Assembly (NCBI RefSeq): GCF_009711165.2
Contig: NZ_WMID02000024.1
Coordinates: 15,419 to 79,418 of the forward strand
Direction: 5' to 3'
DNA from: Flavobacterium sp. MC2016-06
GTDB taxonomy: Bacteria; Bacteroidota; Bacteroidia; Flavobacteriales; Flavobacteriaceae
DNA length: 64,000 bases
Below the pieces are notes generated by a model. It saw only the letters and a list, made by a program, of their open reading frames with translations, was not told the DNA's origin and made no database searches. A program made the translations under genes and the position numbers. Below are positions 33,187 to 41,701 of the stretch, piece after piece (position 1 is the first letter of the stretch; the number at the start of each line of letters is the position of its first letter).

Positions 33187-33633
33187 ATCGATGATTTTGT
33201 AAAAAGACTTGAAATTATACTGGATTATTATGGTCTAAATGCTTCTGCTTTTGCAGACAGAATTGGTGTGCAGCGCTCTAGTATGTCTCACCTACTTTCA
33301 GGAAGAAACAAGCCAAGTTTAGATTTTGTAATGAAAATTCTAGAAGTTTTTCCAGATGTAGACTTGTACTGGATTTTAAATGGTAAAGGAAGTTTTCCTA
33401 AAAATGATGACGAAGAGTTTGTTCCTCAAAATGTAAAACCGTACCCTGCTCCATCAAATGTAAATTATGGTACCGGAGATTTATTTTCTCCAATTGAATA
33501 TAAAGAAGAAGAAAAAACAGAAATAAAAATTTCTTCTGAAATAAAAAGTTCAAATTTTACCTCAGAAGAAAATGAAATTGAAAAAATAGTCTTTTTTTAT
33601 AAAAATGGAACCTTTAAGGTCTATAACCCGTAA
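33178..33633 (+). CDS. XRE-family regulator, divergent from M14 peptidase
   Basis: This is a 151-aa protein. The HTH spans residues 5-68 (DFVKRLEIILDYYGLNASAF, then RIGVQRSSMSHLLSGRNKPS), with a downstream helix FPDVDLYWILNGKGSF. The rest is low-complexity and acidic (EEEKTEIKISSEIKSS) and ends in a short conserved-looking strand KIVFFYKNGTFKVYNP. It is the form common in Flavobacteriia. Three operator-like palindromes precede it, the last covering its ATG, so it is very likely autoregulated and also controls the divergent peptidase. Confidence 0.85.
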   Translation: MVNIDDFVKRLEIILDYYGLNASAFADRIGVQRSSMSHLLSGRNKPSLDFVMKILEVFPDVDLYWILNGKGSFPKNDDEEFVPQNVKPYPAPSNVNYGTGDLFSPIEYKEEEKTEIKISSEIKSSNFTSEENEIEKIVFFYKNGTFKVYNP

Positions 33634-33716
33634 TTTAAAATTAGCGCGTATTTGTCCATTCAAAAAAATATTTTGGATTTACGCGATTCTCACGCGTTAA
33701 GAAAAACAGCTCAAAT

Positions 33717-34268
33717 TTAGAGTTGAATACCATTTTCTGGAATTTTTCCTAAAACACCTTTATAATGTTTTTTCAAAATTTCAAAATCAGCATTATAATC
33801 TCCCGTCGGAAAAAATGGTTTACCAAAATTTACTTCTTTTTTACCCCAATCAAAAGCAACAGGAACAATAGGAACATTTGCTTTAAGCGCTATATAGTAA
33901 AATCCGGTTTTAATTTCTTTCACCCCTTTACGAGTTCCTTCTGGCGCAACAGCTAAACGAAAAACTTCTTTACGCTCAAAAATTGCAGCAATAGAATCTA
34001 CTTTATTCAAACCACCTGTACGGTCTAAAGGTTCTCCGCCAACATTTCTAAAGTAATATCCAAAAGGAAATTTGAATAATTCCTGCTTTCCAACCCAGTT
34101 CATCTGTAAACCAGAGATACCTCGAGTAAAAATTCCTAAATAAAAATCATGATTACTTGTATGCGGCATCACCATCAATATACATTTTTTCACTTCAGCA
34201 TTTTCTATTCCAACTATTTTCCAGCCCATTAGCTTAAAAAAGATGAATTTGTACAATTGTTTTTTCAT
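33717..34268 (-). CDS. Lysophospholipid acyltransferase (PlsC-like)
   Basis: This is a 183-aa membrane-associated acyltransferase. The catalytic HX4D motif is in MPHTSNHDFYLG (about residues 35-40), and the substrate motif APEGTRK is at about 108, followed by VPIVPVAFDWGKKEV. It probably acylates a lysophospholipid or related glycerol phosphate. It is shorter than canonical PlsC (about 240 aa), as expected of the small branch in Bacteroidota. A hairpin-like ACGCG / CGCGT lies just beyond its stop. Confidence 0.85.
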   Translation of the reverse strand: MKKQLYKFIFFKLMGWKIVGIENAEVKKCILMVMPHTSNHDFYLGIFTRGISGLQMNWVGKQELFKFPFGYYFRNVGGEPLDRTGGLNKVDSIAAIFERKEVFRLAVAPEGTRKGVKEIKTGFYYIALKANVPIVPVAFDWGKKEVNFGKPFFPTGDYNADFEILKKHYKGVLGKIPENGIQL

Positions 34269-34281
34269 TAATGTTTATTTA

Positions 34282-34316
34282 TTTGATGCAAAATAAAAGA
34301 TTTAATACTAAATTTG
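34282..34316 (+). promoter_or_regulatory. Promoter of the spermidine-synthase-like gene
   Basis: TTTG (34282-34285), a 23-bp spacer and TAAATTTG (34309-34316) match the flavobacterial consensus. The ATG at 34334 follows 17 bases later. Confidence 0.6.
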
Positions 34317-34333
34317 AGTAAAACCATTGTAAA

Positions 34334-34999
34334 ATGATTCAGAAATTATTCAGTTATATTATTCCTATCAAAATATTCAAAAAAAAATCGGCACGAAGCA
34401 AAGTAATAGAAGTTACTTGGGCAAATGGAGAGTTGGTTTTAGATTCTGAAAACACTAATTACTCTTACGGAAGCTTGCAGCGTATATTAAGATACGGACT
34501 TAGAAATATTGGTTATAATACTATTCTAGAAATGGATCATATTTTACTGCTTGGTGTTGCCGGTGGCAGCGTGGTAAAGACATTGGTTGATGAAATTGGT
34601 TATAAAGAAAAAATTACTGGTGTTGAAATTGATCCTGATATGATTAAAATTGCCAACGAATATTTTAATCTTAATAAGATAAAACAGCTCGAAATTATTA
34701 TTGATGATGCCTTTGAATTTGTACTAAAAACAAAAGACAAGTATAATCTTATTATTATTGATATATTTGAAGACATTAATATGCCTAATTTTTTATTTGA
34801 ACGTTTTTTTAGTGATCGTGTATGTTCACTTTTAAAGAATCACGGTTTTGTTTTATTCAATACTATGATTCTTGATGAAGCTCACAATGTTAGAAATAGA
34901 AAATACATTGCAGAAATTAACCCCAAATTGTTTACTTCAAAAATGCTGCCCCGTATAGAAGTGCATAATGAATTGATTATTATTGAAAAAGTTGCTTAA
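34334..34999 (+). CDS. Spermidine-synthase-like methyltransferase-fold protein
   Basis: This is a 221-aa Rossmann-fold protein. The nucleotide-binding motif is LLLGVAGGSVVKTLVDE (about residues 74-90), the acidic residue after strand 2 is in ITGVEIDPDMI, and the DDAFEF and LIIIDIFED segments follow. The pattern matches the polyamine aminopropyltransferase fold, but the N-terminal substrate-binding half is short, so a true spermidine synthase activity is doubtful. It heads a same-strand group with an M23 peptidase and two exported proteins. Confidence 0.75.
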   Translation: MIQKLFSYIIPIKIFKKKSARSKVIEVTWANGELVLDSENTNYSYGSLQRILRYGLRNIGYNTILEMDHILLLGVAGGSVVKTLVDEIGYKEKITGVEIDPDMIKIANEYFNLNKIKQLEIIIDDAFEFVLKTKDKYNLIIIDIFEDINMPNFLFERFFSDRVCSLLKNHGFVLFNTMILDEAHNVRNRKYIAEINPKLFTSKMLPRIEVHNELIIIEKVA

Positions 35000-35011
35000 A
35001 CCTTGAAAATT

Positions 35012-35689
35012 ATGAAACCCCTTGCCTCTATTTTAAAAACTTTACCACCTACTAAAGTCATTGATTCAGAAATAGATTTTTCAAAATATATAGTACTGGA
35101 TTTATCAGTTACTAATCAGGAATTAGTTGAACTTAAACCTGAAAGCTCTGCTGACATTGGATCTTATATTTCAAATTATATAAAAAAGAATAATGCAGAA
35201 GTGGCATATGGTGGTTACATTGAGGGTCGCTCTTTATATAAACGAAGTGCCATTTTTAAGAATGATTTGCTCCCGGAACGCAATATTCATATTGGTGTAG
35301 ATCTTTGGGCAAAAGTTGATACAACGGTGCTGACTCCGCTAGATGCAAAAGTTCATAGTTTTAAAAACAACATTGGTTTAGGCGATTATGGGCCTACAAT
35401 AATTTTGGAACACTTAATCGAAAATCAAAAATTTTATACTTTATACGGGCATTTATCGTTAGAAAGTATAGAAAACCTAACCGTTGGGGAAAGATTTAGA
35501 AAAGGACAGAAAATAGCAACCATTGGTAATCAAGAAGTTAATGGAGATTATCCGCCGCATTTACATTTTCAAATTATAAATAATATTGAAGATTATTGGG
35601 GAGATTACCCTGGAGTTTGCAATACAAAAGATCTGAATTTTTATATAGAAAACTGCCCCGACCCTAACTTATTATTAAAAATTACTTAA
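35012..35689 (+). CDS. M23-family (LytM-like) peptidase
   Basis: This is a 225-aa protein. The ATG at 35012 is preferred over a TTG three codons upstream. The LytM zinc motifs are present: HIGVD (HxxxD, about 89-93), YTLYGHLS (YxLYGHL) and the HLHFQI (HxH) near 186. The family cuts peptidoglycan cross-links or forms part of morphogenesis complexes. No signal peptide is seen, unlike secreted members, so the protein may have a cytoplasmic or cofactor role. It follows the methyltransferase-like gene by 12 bp. Confidence 0.82.
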   Translation: MKPLASILKTLPPTKVIDSEIDFSKYIVLDLSVTNQELVELKPESSADIGSYISNYIKKNNAEVAYGGYIEGRSLYKRSAIFKNDLLPERNIHIGVDLWAKVDTTVLTPLDAKVHSFKNNIGLGDYGPTIILEHLIENQKFYTLYGHLSLESIENLTVGERFRKGQKIATIGNQEVNGDYPPHLHFQIINNIEDYWGDYPGVCNTKDLNFYIENCPDPNLLLKIT

Positions 35690-35695
35690 ATAGTT

Positions 35696-36172
35696 ATGAA
35701 GAAAGCAGGATTGATTATATGTTTGTTGTTATTAATTGGATGTAAATCGAAAACGATAAGTAGAGATACTGAAGATTTGAAAATTAAAAAAGTTTCTAGT
35801 TCTGATCTTGATGCTAATCAGCAGAAAAAAGCATACGAATTAGGAAAACGAGTTTTAGAAACTTGTAATACATCAAAGTTTAAACCTTTTAACGCAACCG
35901 AAGTTACAAGCTCGGTTATGGAAAACACTACCGAAGAACGATTGACTAAAACCTGTACAAGATTTAGACAATACTACGGAAGTTTTATAGATTTAAAATT
36001 AGATGGCGTTTACAGAACCAAACAAGAAGTAATTTATCGCTATCATGCGTTATACAGCAAAAAAGTAGCCAACAAAGAGCTGCGAATTTTTGTAAACGAT
36101 GAAAATTTGATTTCTGCGATAAAATCTATGGATTGGGACGAAAAATTTGATGCTCAGATAACCGAACAATAA
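35696..36172 (+). CDS. Lipoprotein of unknown function
   Basis: This is a 158-aa lipoprotein with signal MKKAGLIICLLLLIGCKSK and lipobox cysteine at residue 16. The mature part is helical (QQKKAYELGKRVLETCNTSK) followed by a strand-rich part with LDGVYRTKQEVIYRYHALYS, reminiscent of NTF2-like or DUF3887-type growth modules. It starts 6 bp after the M23 peptidase stop and belongs to the same transcriptional unit. Confidence 0.65.
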   Translation: MKKAGLIICLLLLIGCKSKTISRDTEDLKIKKVSSSDLDANQQKKAYELGKRVLETCNTSKFKPFNATEVTSSVMENTTEERLTKTCTRFRQYYGSFIDLKLDGVYRTKQEVIYRYHALYSKKVANKELRIFVNDENLISAIKSMDWDEKFDAQITEQ

Positions 36173-36182
36173 AGTAAAACAT

Positions 36183-36707
36183 ATGAATTTTAAACTGCCC
36201 CTTTTTCTATTACTGTTGCTTACAACTTTCGCAAACGCACAGGAAACAATTACTGTAAATGGATCTAAGCCTTTTCCTGCAACTCAGAAATATACTTTTA
36301 TTTGTGAAAAATATGCTTATACCGGCGAAACCAATGTACAAATTGCAAAAACAGATAAAGGTGGAATTTTAAAATTAACCATAGCCACAGCAAATGATAA
36401 AGCTAGAATTGCCGGCGGACTTTATGTAGATTTAGCTAATGCTGATGTTATTGCATGTACCGATAAAAATGTAAAAGAAGCTGCAGACGGCACAACTACA
36501 GCATATTATTATTTTACTCCTGCAGAATTTTTAAAACTTAAGAAGACTGATATTTATGCCATTCGTTTCATAATTTCTGGCGGTCCTACTACTTTTGGCA
36601 ACCAGACCGGTTACTTTACAACTTACAATAAAATGAACTATTTTTCGACTGCTTACGATAAATCGAAAAAATCTTATGATACAGCAAAAGAAATTAGTGC
36701 ATTATGA
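36183..36707 (+). CDS. Exported hypothetical protein
   Basis: This is a 174-aa protein with a clear signal peptide (MNFKLPLFLLLLLTTFANAQ). The mature protein is beta-rich (YTFICEKYAYTGETNVQIAK, then YYYFTPAEFLKLKKTDIYAI) with no recognised motif. It is the fourth gene of the group from 34334, 10 bp after the lipoprotein. It probably acts in the periplasm or outer membrane. Confidence 0.6.
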   Translation: MNFKLPLFLLLLLTTFANAQETITVNGSKPFPATQKYTFICEKYAYTGETNVQIAKTDKGGILKLTIATANDKARIAGGLYVDLANADVIACTDKNVKEAADGTTTAYYYFTPAEFLKLKKTDIYAIRFIISGGPTTFGNQTGYFTTYNKMNYFSTAYDKSKKSYDTAKEISAL

Positions 36708-36756
36708 ATATAGTTTAATCTAATTAATCTTATATTTATAATCTAAATACCACTTT

Positions 36757-37227
36757 ATGAACGCCAACGAAGCTTTAATTACAAAATTCTATACTGCTTT
36801 TGCAAATGCCGATGCTCAAACAATGTCAGAATGCTATCATCCAAATGTACATTTTATAGATCCTGCATTCGGATTATTGAAAGAAGAACAGGTTTCTAAA
36901 ATGTGGAAAATGTTGATTCTGAGAAGCAAAGGCAATATCAAAATTGAGTTTTCTAATATAAAAGCTGATGATTCCACTGGTTCTGCTAATTGGGTTGCAA
37001 CTTACAATTTTAGTAAAACCAATAGAAATGTAATTAATAAAATTGCTGCCGAATTTGTTTTTCAAGATGGACTAATTATTAAACATACTGATAGTTTTGA
37101 TATTTGGAAATGGGCAAAACAAGCATTTGGTCCCGCTGGTTATTTATTAGGTTGGACAGGATTTTTTCAGAAGAAAGTGCAAAAGCAAGCTTTATTATCG
37201 CTGCAAAACTTTCGTGAATCTAAATAA
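36757..37227 (+). CDS. NTF2/SnoaL-like protein
   Basis: This is a 156-aa single-domain protein with the NTF2-like pattern: an opening helix EALITKFYTAFANADAQTMS, the CYHPNVHFIDPAFG strand with the typical F-x-DP turn, and the later strands GSANWVATYNFSKT and GLIIKHTDSFDIWKW. Such folds serve as small enzymes or binding proteins. The specific role is unknown. It is 49 bp downstream of the exported protein, possibly the end of the same unit. Confidence 0.75.
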   Translation: MNANEALITKFYTAFANADAQTMSECYHPNVHFIDPAFGLLKEEQVSKMWKMLILRSKGNIKIEFSNIKADDSTGSANWVATYNFSKTNRNVINKIAAEFVFQDGLIIKHTDSFDIWKWAKQAFGPAGYLLGWTGFFQKKVQKQALLSLQNFRESK

Positions 37228-37367
37228 ATTAGCTAAATTAGAGTTTCAAAAATTCACATTAGCTAAATTTATTTTAGTCCTTATTTAAAATATTCGCCTT
37301 TTTTATCGTTTTTATTTCCTGTTATTAATTGGTATTGAGTTAATTGTGCTTTTAAACTTAACTAATT

Positions 37368-39110
37368 ATGAAAGAAATTGTACATAAGAAATTAAATCAA
37401 TTACAAGCTACAGCAATTTGCGGAAACGACATTAGCTCCTCTTGCCTATATGTTTCCGCACTTACAATTATATATGCAGGTCAATATGCTTGGATATCAC
37501 TTTTAATTGTTGCGGGCATTTTATTTTTATTCAGAAAAATTTACGGCGAAGTTGTTGGCGCAATCCCATTAAACGGAGGCGCCTATAATGTTTTGCTAAA
37601 TACGTCAACCAAACGTTTAGCTTCTTTGGCCGCCACATTAACTGTTTTATCGTATATGGCAACAGCCGTTCTTTCGGCTTCAGAAGGAATGCATTATTTA
37701 CAAGGCATTTTTGAAAACCTAGATGTAAAATACGCAACTATTGTTGTGTTGGCATTATTTACTGGGCTTGCGATTTTAGGAATAGGAGAATCTGCTTTTG
37801 TTGCTGTAATTATTTTTATAACACATTTAGTTACATTGACATTGCTGGTTTTAGCTTCGGTCTGGTTTATTTTTAATAATGGTTTTGAAGTTTTTCATCT
37901 CAACTGGCAAACGCCAATTGCTTATGGAAATATAAAAATGGCACTTTTTCTCGGTTTTTCTGCAGCCATGCTCGGAATTTCAGGTTTTGAAAGTTCTGCC
38001 AATTTTGTAGAAGAACAAGAAGCAGGAGTTTTTCCAAAGACATTACGCAATATGTGGGGAATTGTTAGTTTTTTCAATCCTGTAATTGCGCTTTTATTAA
38101 TCAGTATAATTCCGTTTGCAGAAGTTGGCCCAAACAAAGAAAAGCTTCTCGCCTACTTAGCACAAATTACTGGCGGATCGTGGCTTACATGGTTAATCTC
38201 TATAGATGCCGTTTTAGTTTTATGCGGTGCAGTATTAACTTCATTTGTTGGTGTTTCGGGATTATTAAACCGAATGACTTTAGATCGTATTCTTCCAAAT
38301 TATTTTTTAAAACAAAATAAAAGAGGTTCACATTATAGAATTATAATCAGTTTTTTAATTCTCTGTATTTCCGTTCTCTTTGCAACAAGCGGTCATTTAG
38401 AATCTTTGGCCGGTGTGTACACCTTTTCATTTCTAGCTGTAATGGCATTATTTGGAATTGGAAATCTATTACTGAAATTTAAACGAAAAAAATTACCTAG
38501 ACCAGAACGCGCGCGCGGTATTGCTGTTGTTGTTGCTGTTTGTTGTATTATTGCAGCTTTTGTTGGAAATATGAAATTGAATATAAATTCATTTTATACC
38601 TTTTTGCAATATATAATTCCGTCGTTACTTTTTATTGGAATTATGCTGAATCGTGTAATTCTAATTAGAGTTTTAATCGAAGGTTTAGAATATTTTTATC
38701 AACCATTGCGAAAAGTCGTTATAATAAGTAATCGCTATTTACGAAAAATGAGCGTTGAAATTAACTCACAAGAATTTGTGTTTTTCACCAAAGGCGATGA
38801 CATTGCAATTTTAAATAAAGTTCTACAATATGTAGAAGGAAACGAAACTACAAAAAAACTAAAAATTGTATACGTCAAAGATCACGATCTAACAAATGAT
38901 GCCTTGATAAAAGACCTTGAAGTTTTAGACCGCGCTTATGATGAAATTGATATTGAATATCTAGAAATAAAAGGCGTTTTTGGTCCTGATATTATAGATG
39001 AATTATCTACGAAATGGAAAATTCCAAAAAACTTCATGTTTATAGGTTCACCCGGAAATAAATTCTCGTACCGAGTTTCAGACTTAGGCGGTGTGCGTTT
39101 GATAATGTAG
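37368..39110 (+). CDS. APC-family amino acid permease
   Basis: This is a 580-aa protein. Residues 15-435 contain about 12 transmembrane helices in the APC/LeuT fold, with GGAYNVLLNTS in TM2-3 and SGFESSANFVEEQEAG in TM6. The remaining ~145 residues are cytoplasmic and alpha/beta (EFVFFTKGDDIAILNKVL ... GVFGPDIIDEL), perhaps a UspA-like or regulatory extension. It probably carries amino acids or polyamines by proton symport; the substrate is not assignable. Confidence 0.82.
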   Translation: MKEIVHKKLNQLQATAICGNDISSSCLYVSALTIIYAGQYAWISLLIVAGILFLFRKIYGEVVGAIPLNGGAYNVLLNTSTKRLASLAATLTVLSYMATAVLSASEGMHYLQGIFENLDVKYATIVVLALFTGLAILGIGESAFVAVIIFITHLVTLTLLVLASVWFIFNNGFEVFHLNWQTPIAYGNIKMALFLGFSAAMLGISGFESSANFVEEQEAGVFPKTLRNMWGIVSFFNPVIALLLISIIPFAEVGPNKEKLLAYLAQITGGSWLTWLISIDAVLVLCGAVLTSFVGVSGLLNRMTLDRILPNYFLKQNKRGSHYRIIISFLILCISVLFATSGHLESLAGVYTFSFLAVMALFGIGNLLLKFKRKKLPRPERARGIAVVVAVCCIIAAFVGNMKLNINSFYTFLQYIIPSLLFIGIMLNRVILIRVLIEGLEYFYQPLRKVVIISNRYLRKMSVEINSQEFVFFTKGDDIAILNKVLQYVEGNETTKKLKIVYVKDHDLTNDALIKDLEVLDRAYDEIDIEYLEIKGVFGPDIIDELSTKWKIPKNFMFIGSPGNKFSYRVSDLGGVRLIM

Positions 39111-39147
39111 TTTTTTTAGAAGCAAAACCTGCAAATTTCAAAAGACC

Positions 39148-39223
39148 TTTAGTCCCGCTATCCGCTATATCTTTTAATTTTTAAAGAAAAAAGTAAAAGG
39201 ATAACGCTCCTATCGGGGCTAAA
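39148..39223. repeat. Long imperfect inverted repeat after the permease gene
   Basis: TTTAGTCCCGCTATCCGCTA ... CTTTTA pairs with TAAAAGGATAACGCTCCTAT-CGGGGCTAAA. It lies between convergent genes and probably belongs to an interspersed palindromic family. Confidence 0.6.
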
Positions 39224-39260
39224 TAAGAAATTCAATTTTTATTAAGAACAAAAATAACAA

Positions 39261-39289
39261 ACCCAACAGGTCGCAAAAACCTGTCGGGT
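39261..39289. terminator. Terminator between permease and aminotransferase genes
   Basis: ACCCAACAGGT / ACCTGTCGGGT hairpin between convergent genes. Confidence 0.7.
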
Positions 39290-39306
39290 ATAATATTTAA
39301 AATTCT

Positions 39307-40794
39307 TTAAGATTTAAACCATCCAGCAACTAATTCATCTTCAAACGAAGTAGCATTTTTATGGATAAACTCATTTGTGTTTTTATTATAAGAATAATCT
39401 ACAGCCCAAGCTTCATGATTTTCAGCTAAGTCTTTAATACTTTGACATACATAAGCAATTTCTTCATCAGTTGTAGTTGGGTGAATCGACATTCTAATCC
39501 ATCCTGGTTTTTTGATTAAATCACCAATCGTAATTTCATCAACCAATTTATTAGAAGTTTCCTGATCTACATGTAATAAAAAATGTCCGTAAGTTCCAGC
39601 GCAGCTGCATCCTCCTCTAGTTTGAATACCGAATTTATCATTCAGTAATTTTACACCTAAATTAAAATGAAGATTTTCGATAAAAAACGAAACAACTCCC
39701 AAACGGTTTTTATGCTGTCCTGCCAAAATCTTAATATTCGAAACTGGATCTAATTCGCTAAAAACATAATCAACAATTTCGTGCTCACGCTGTAAAATGT
39801 TTTCAATTCCCATTTCTTCTTTAAGCTCAATGGCCAGCGCGGTTTTTATAACTTGCAAGAAACCTGGAGTTCCACCATCTTCGCGGTCTTCAATATTATC
39901 AATATATTTATGTTCTCCCCAAGGATTTGTCCAGCTTACCGTTCCTCCTCCAGGATGATCTGGAATAATATTGTTGTATAATTTTTTATTAAATATCAAA
40001 ACACCAGAAGTTCCAGGACCTCCTAAAAATTTATGAGGCGAAAAGAAAATAGCATCCAGATAAGATTCTGGATCTGCAGGATGCATATCAATTTCTACAT
40101 AAGGACCAGAACAGGCAAAATCTACAAAACAAACACCATTATGCTGGTGCATTAATTTTGCTGCTTCATGAAAAGGAGTCTTTAAACCCGTAACATTTGA
40201 ACATGAAGTAATTGAAGCAATTTTAATTGCTCTATCTTTATATTTGTATAACAATTGCTCTAAATTATCCAAGCAAAAAAGTCCTTTTTCGCAAGACGGA
40301 ATAATTTCAACATCTGCAATCGTCTCTAACCAAGAAGTTTGATTAGAATGATGTTCCATGTGTGAAATAAAAACAATTGGTTTTTTTTCTGCAGGAACAG
40401 TCGTAAAATCTTTTAAATTTTCAGGAATCTTTAATCCTAAAATACGTTGAAATTTGTTTACAACACCAGTCATTCCAGTACCATCAGTAATCAAAACATC
40501 ATCTTGATTTGCATTAGTATGACGCTTAATAATATTTCTCGCATGATGATACGCTTTTGTCATGGCAGTACCTGACACAGTAGTTTCTGTATGCGTATTA
40601 GCCACAAAAGGCCCGAATTCATTCAGAAGTTTCTCTTCAATAGGGCGATATAATCTTCCGCTGGCAGTCCAATCGGTATAAATGATCTGTTTTTTACCGT
40701 ATGGAGACGAAAATTCTTGATCAACTCCAACAATATGCTGTCTAAACTCTTGAAAATAGGTTTCTAAAGTGATGGTATTATTTTTGCTATTCAT
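39307..40794 (-). CDS. Class V aminotransferase (cysteine desulfurase-like)
   Basis: This is a 495-aa PLP enzyme. The start is set at the ATG 40794 because the alternative in-frame TTG at 40818 lies inside the TATATTTG promoter element. Motifs: GTGMTGVVNKFQ, the SHMEHHSNQTSW cofactor-ring region, CFVDFACSGPYVEI and the PLP lysine in SPHKFLGGPGTSGVL. A RGGCSCAG segment holds the cysteine region. The protein resembles cysteine desulfurase or selenocysteine lyase relatives but is longer. Its reaction is unassigned. Confidence 0.85.
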   Translation of the reverse strand: MNSKNNTITLETYFQEFRQHIVGVDQEFSSPYGKKQIIYTDWTASGRLYRPIEEKLLNEFGPFVANTHTETTVSGTAMTKAYHHARNIIKRHTNANQDDVLITDGTGMTGVVNKFQRILGLKIPENLKDFTTVPAEKKPIVFISHMEHHSNQTSWLETIADVEIIPSCEKGLFCLDNLEQLLYKYKDRAIKIASITSCSNVTGLKTPFHEAAKLMHQHNGVCFVDFACSGPYVEIDMHPADPESYLDAIFFSPHKFLGGPGTSGVLIFNKKLYNNIIPDHPGGGTVSWTNPWGEHKYIDNIEDREDGGTPGFLQVIKTALAIELKEEMGIENILQREHEIVDYVFSELDPVSNIKILAGQHKNRLGVVSFFIENLHFNLGVKLLNDKFGIQTRGGCSCAGTYGHFLLHVDQETSNKLVDEITIGDLIKKPGWIRMSIHPTTTDEEIAYVCQSIKDLAENHEAWAVDYSYNKNTNEFIHKNATSFEDELVAGWFKS

Positions 40795-40815
40795 AAGTAT
40801 GCCTGTGTTTGAGTA

Positions 40816-40823
40816 CAAATATA
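40816..40823 (-). promoter_or_regulatory. -7 element TATATTTG of the aminotransferase gene
   Basis: TATATTTG on the minus strand lies 21 bases before the ATG at 40794, and it settles the choice of start. Confidence 0.55.
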
Positions 40824-40976
40824 ATTTCTTTTTTACAAAATTGCGAATTTATCAATTGTAAACTTCAAACATTCAATAACCGATTAGTATATTTAATTAA
40901 ACATACTTTTTTTTAATAATTTATCACAATATTCTATCGGTTTAATGGGGCAATAGAACTTAAACTATAACATTTT

Positions 40977-41513
40977 ATGGGGAATTTATCAACGGCTACT
41001 TTTGGTGGCGGCTGTTTTTGGTGTATTGAAGCTGTAATTCAGCGTTTAAAAGGTATAGAATCTTTAAAATCAGGTTTTTCAGGTGGTTTTATTAAAAATC
41101 CACCATACCGAGAAGTTTGTACTGGAAGAACCGGTCATGCGGAAGTAATTCAAGTAACATTCAACCCTGACATAATTTCATTTCATGACTTAATCACTAT
41201 ATTTATGACAAGTCATGATCCTACGACTTTAAACCGTCAAGGCGGTGACAGCGGGACTCAGTATCGTTCTATAATTTTGTATCATAATGACGCTCAAAAA
41301 GCCATTGCTGAGCAGGTCTTTGAAGAACTAAAGCCTGTTTATCAAGATTCAATTGTTACAGAGTTAAAAGCTTTTGAAGTATTTTACAACGCTGAAGATG
41401 ATCATCAAAATTACTACAATGACAATCAGGAAGCTCGATATTGTCAATTGGTAATTGATCCAAAAATTCAGAAATTAAAAAAAATGTACGCTGATAAATT
41501 AGTCAGTGAATAA
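40977..41513 (+). CDS. msrA: Peptide-methionine (S)-S-oxide reductase
   Basis: This is a 178-aa enzyme that repairs oxidised methionine (S epimer). The catalytic GGGCFWCIEAV is near the N terminus with Cys13 as nucleophile. The GLESLKSGFSGG-type segment and TGHAEVIQVTF follow, then THDPTTLNRQGGDSGTQYRS. Recycling uses thioredoxin; a second cysteine sits in YREVCTGRTGH and another in ARYCQLVI. It is divergent from the aminotransferase gene. Confidence 0.95.
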   Translation: MGNLSTATFGGGCFWCIEAVIQRLKGIESLKSGFSGGFIKNPPYREVCTGRTGHAEVIQVTFNPDIISFHDLITIFMTSHDPTTLNRQGGDSGTQYRSIILYHNDAQKAIAEQVFEELKPVYQDSIVTELKAFEVFYNAEDDHQNYYNDNQEARYCQLVIDPKIQKLKKMYADKLVSE

Positions 41514-41523
41514 AAAGTTTTTC

Positions 41524-41586
41524 TTGCCACGAATTTCACAAATTTCCACTAATTGAATTTGTGCTAATTTGTTAAATTCGTGGCAA
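41524..41586. repeat. Inverted repeat TTGCCACGAATT
   Basis: TTGCCACGAATTTCACAAATT pairs, in shortened form, with AATTTGTTAAATTCGTGGCA. The same arms (GCCACGAATT) occur at 43366-43456. Confidence 0.65.
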
Positions 41587-41701
41587 AAACACTGATAAAG
41601 TTTTGTGCCACTCCAGTTAGTTATCGGGACACACAGATTAAAAAGTTTTTTATAAAACAATCCAAATAATCCTTTTAATCTGTGGAAAAAAAAAGAAAAA
41701 A

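Noticed and set aside
40795..40818. TTG start giving eight extra residues to the class V aminotransferase
   Set aside because: The TTG is part of the TATATTTG promoter element, so it would lie upstream of or at the transcription start.
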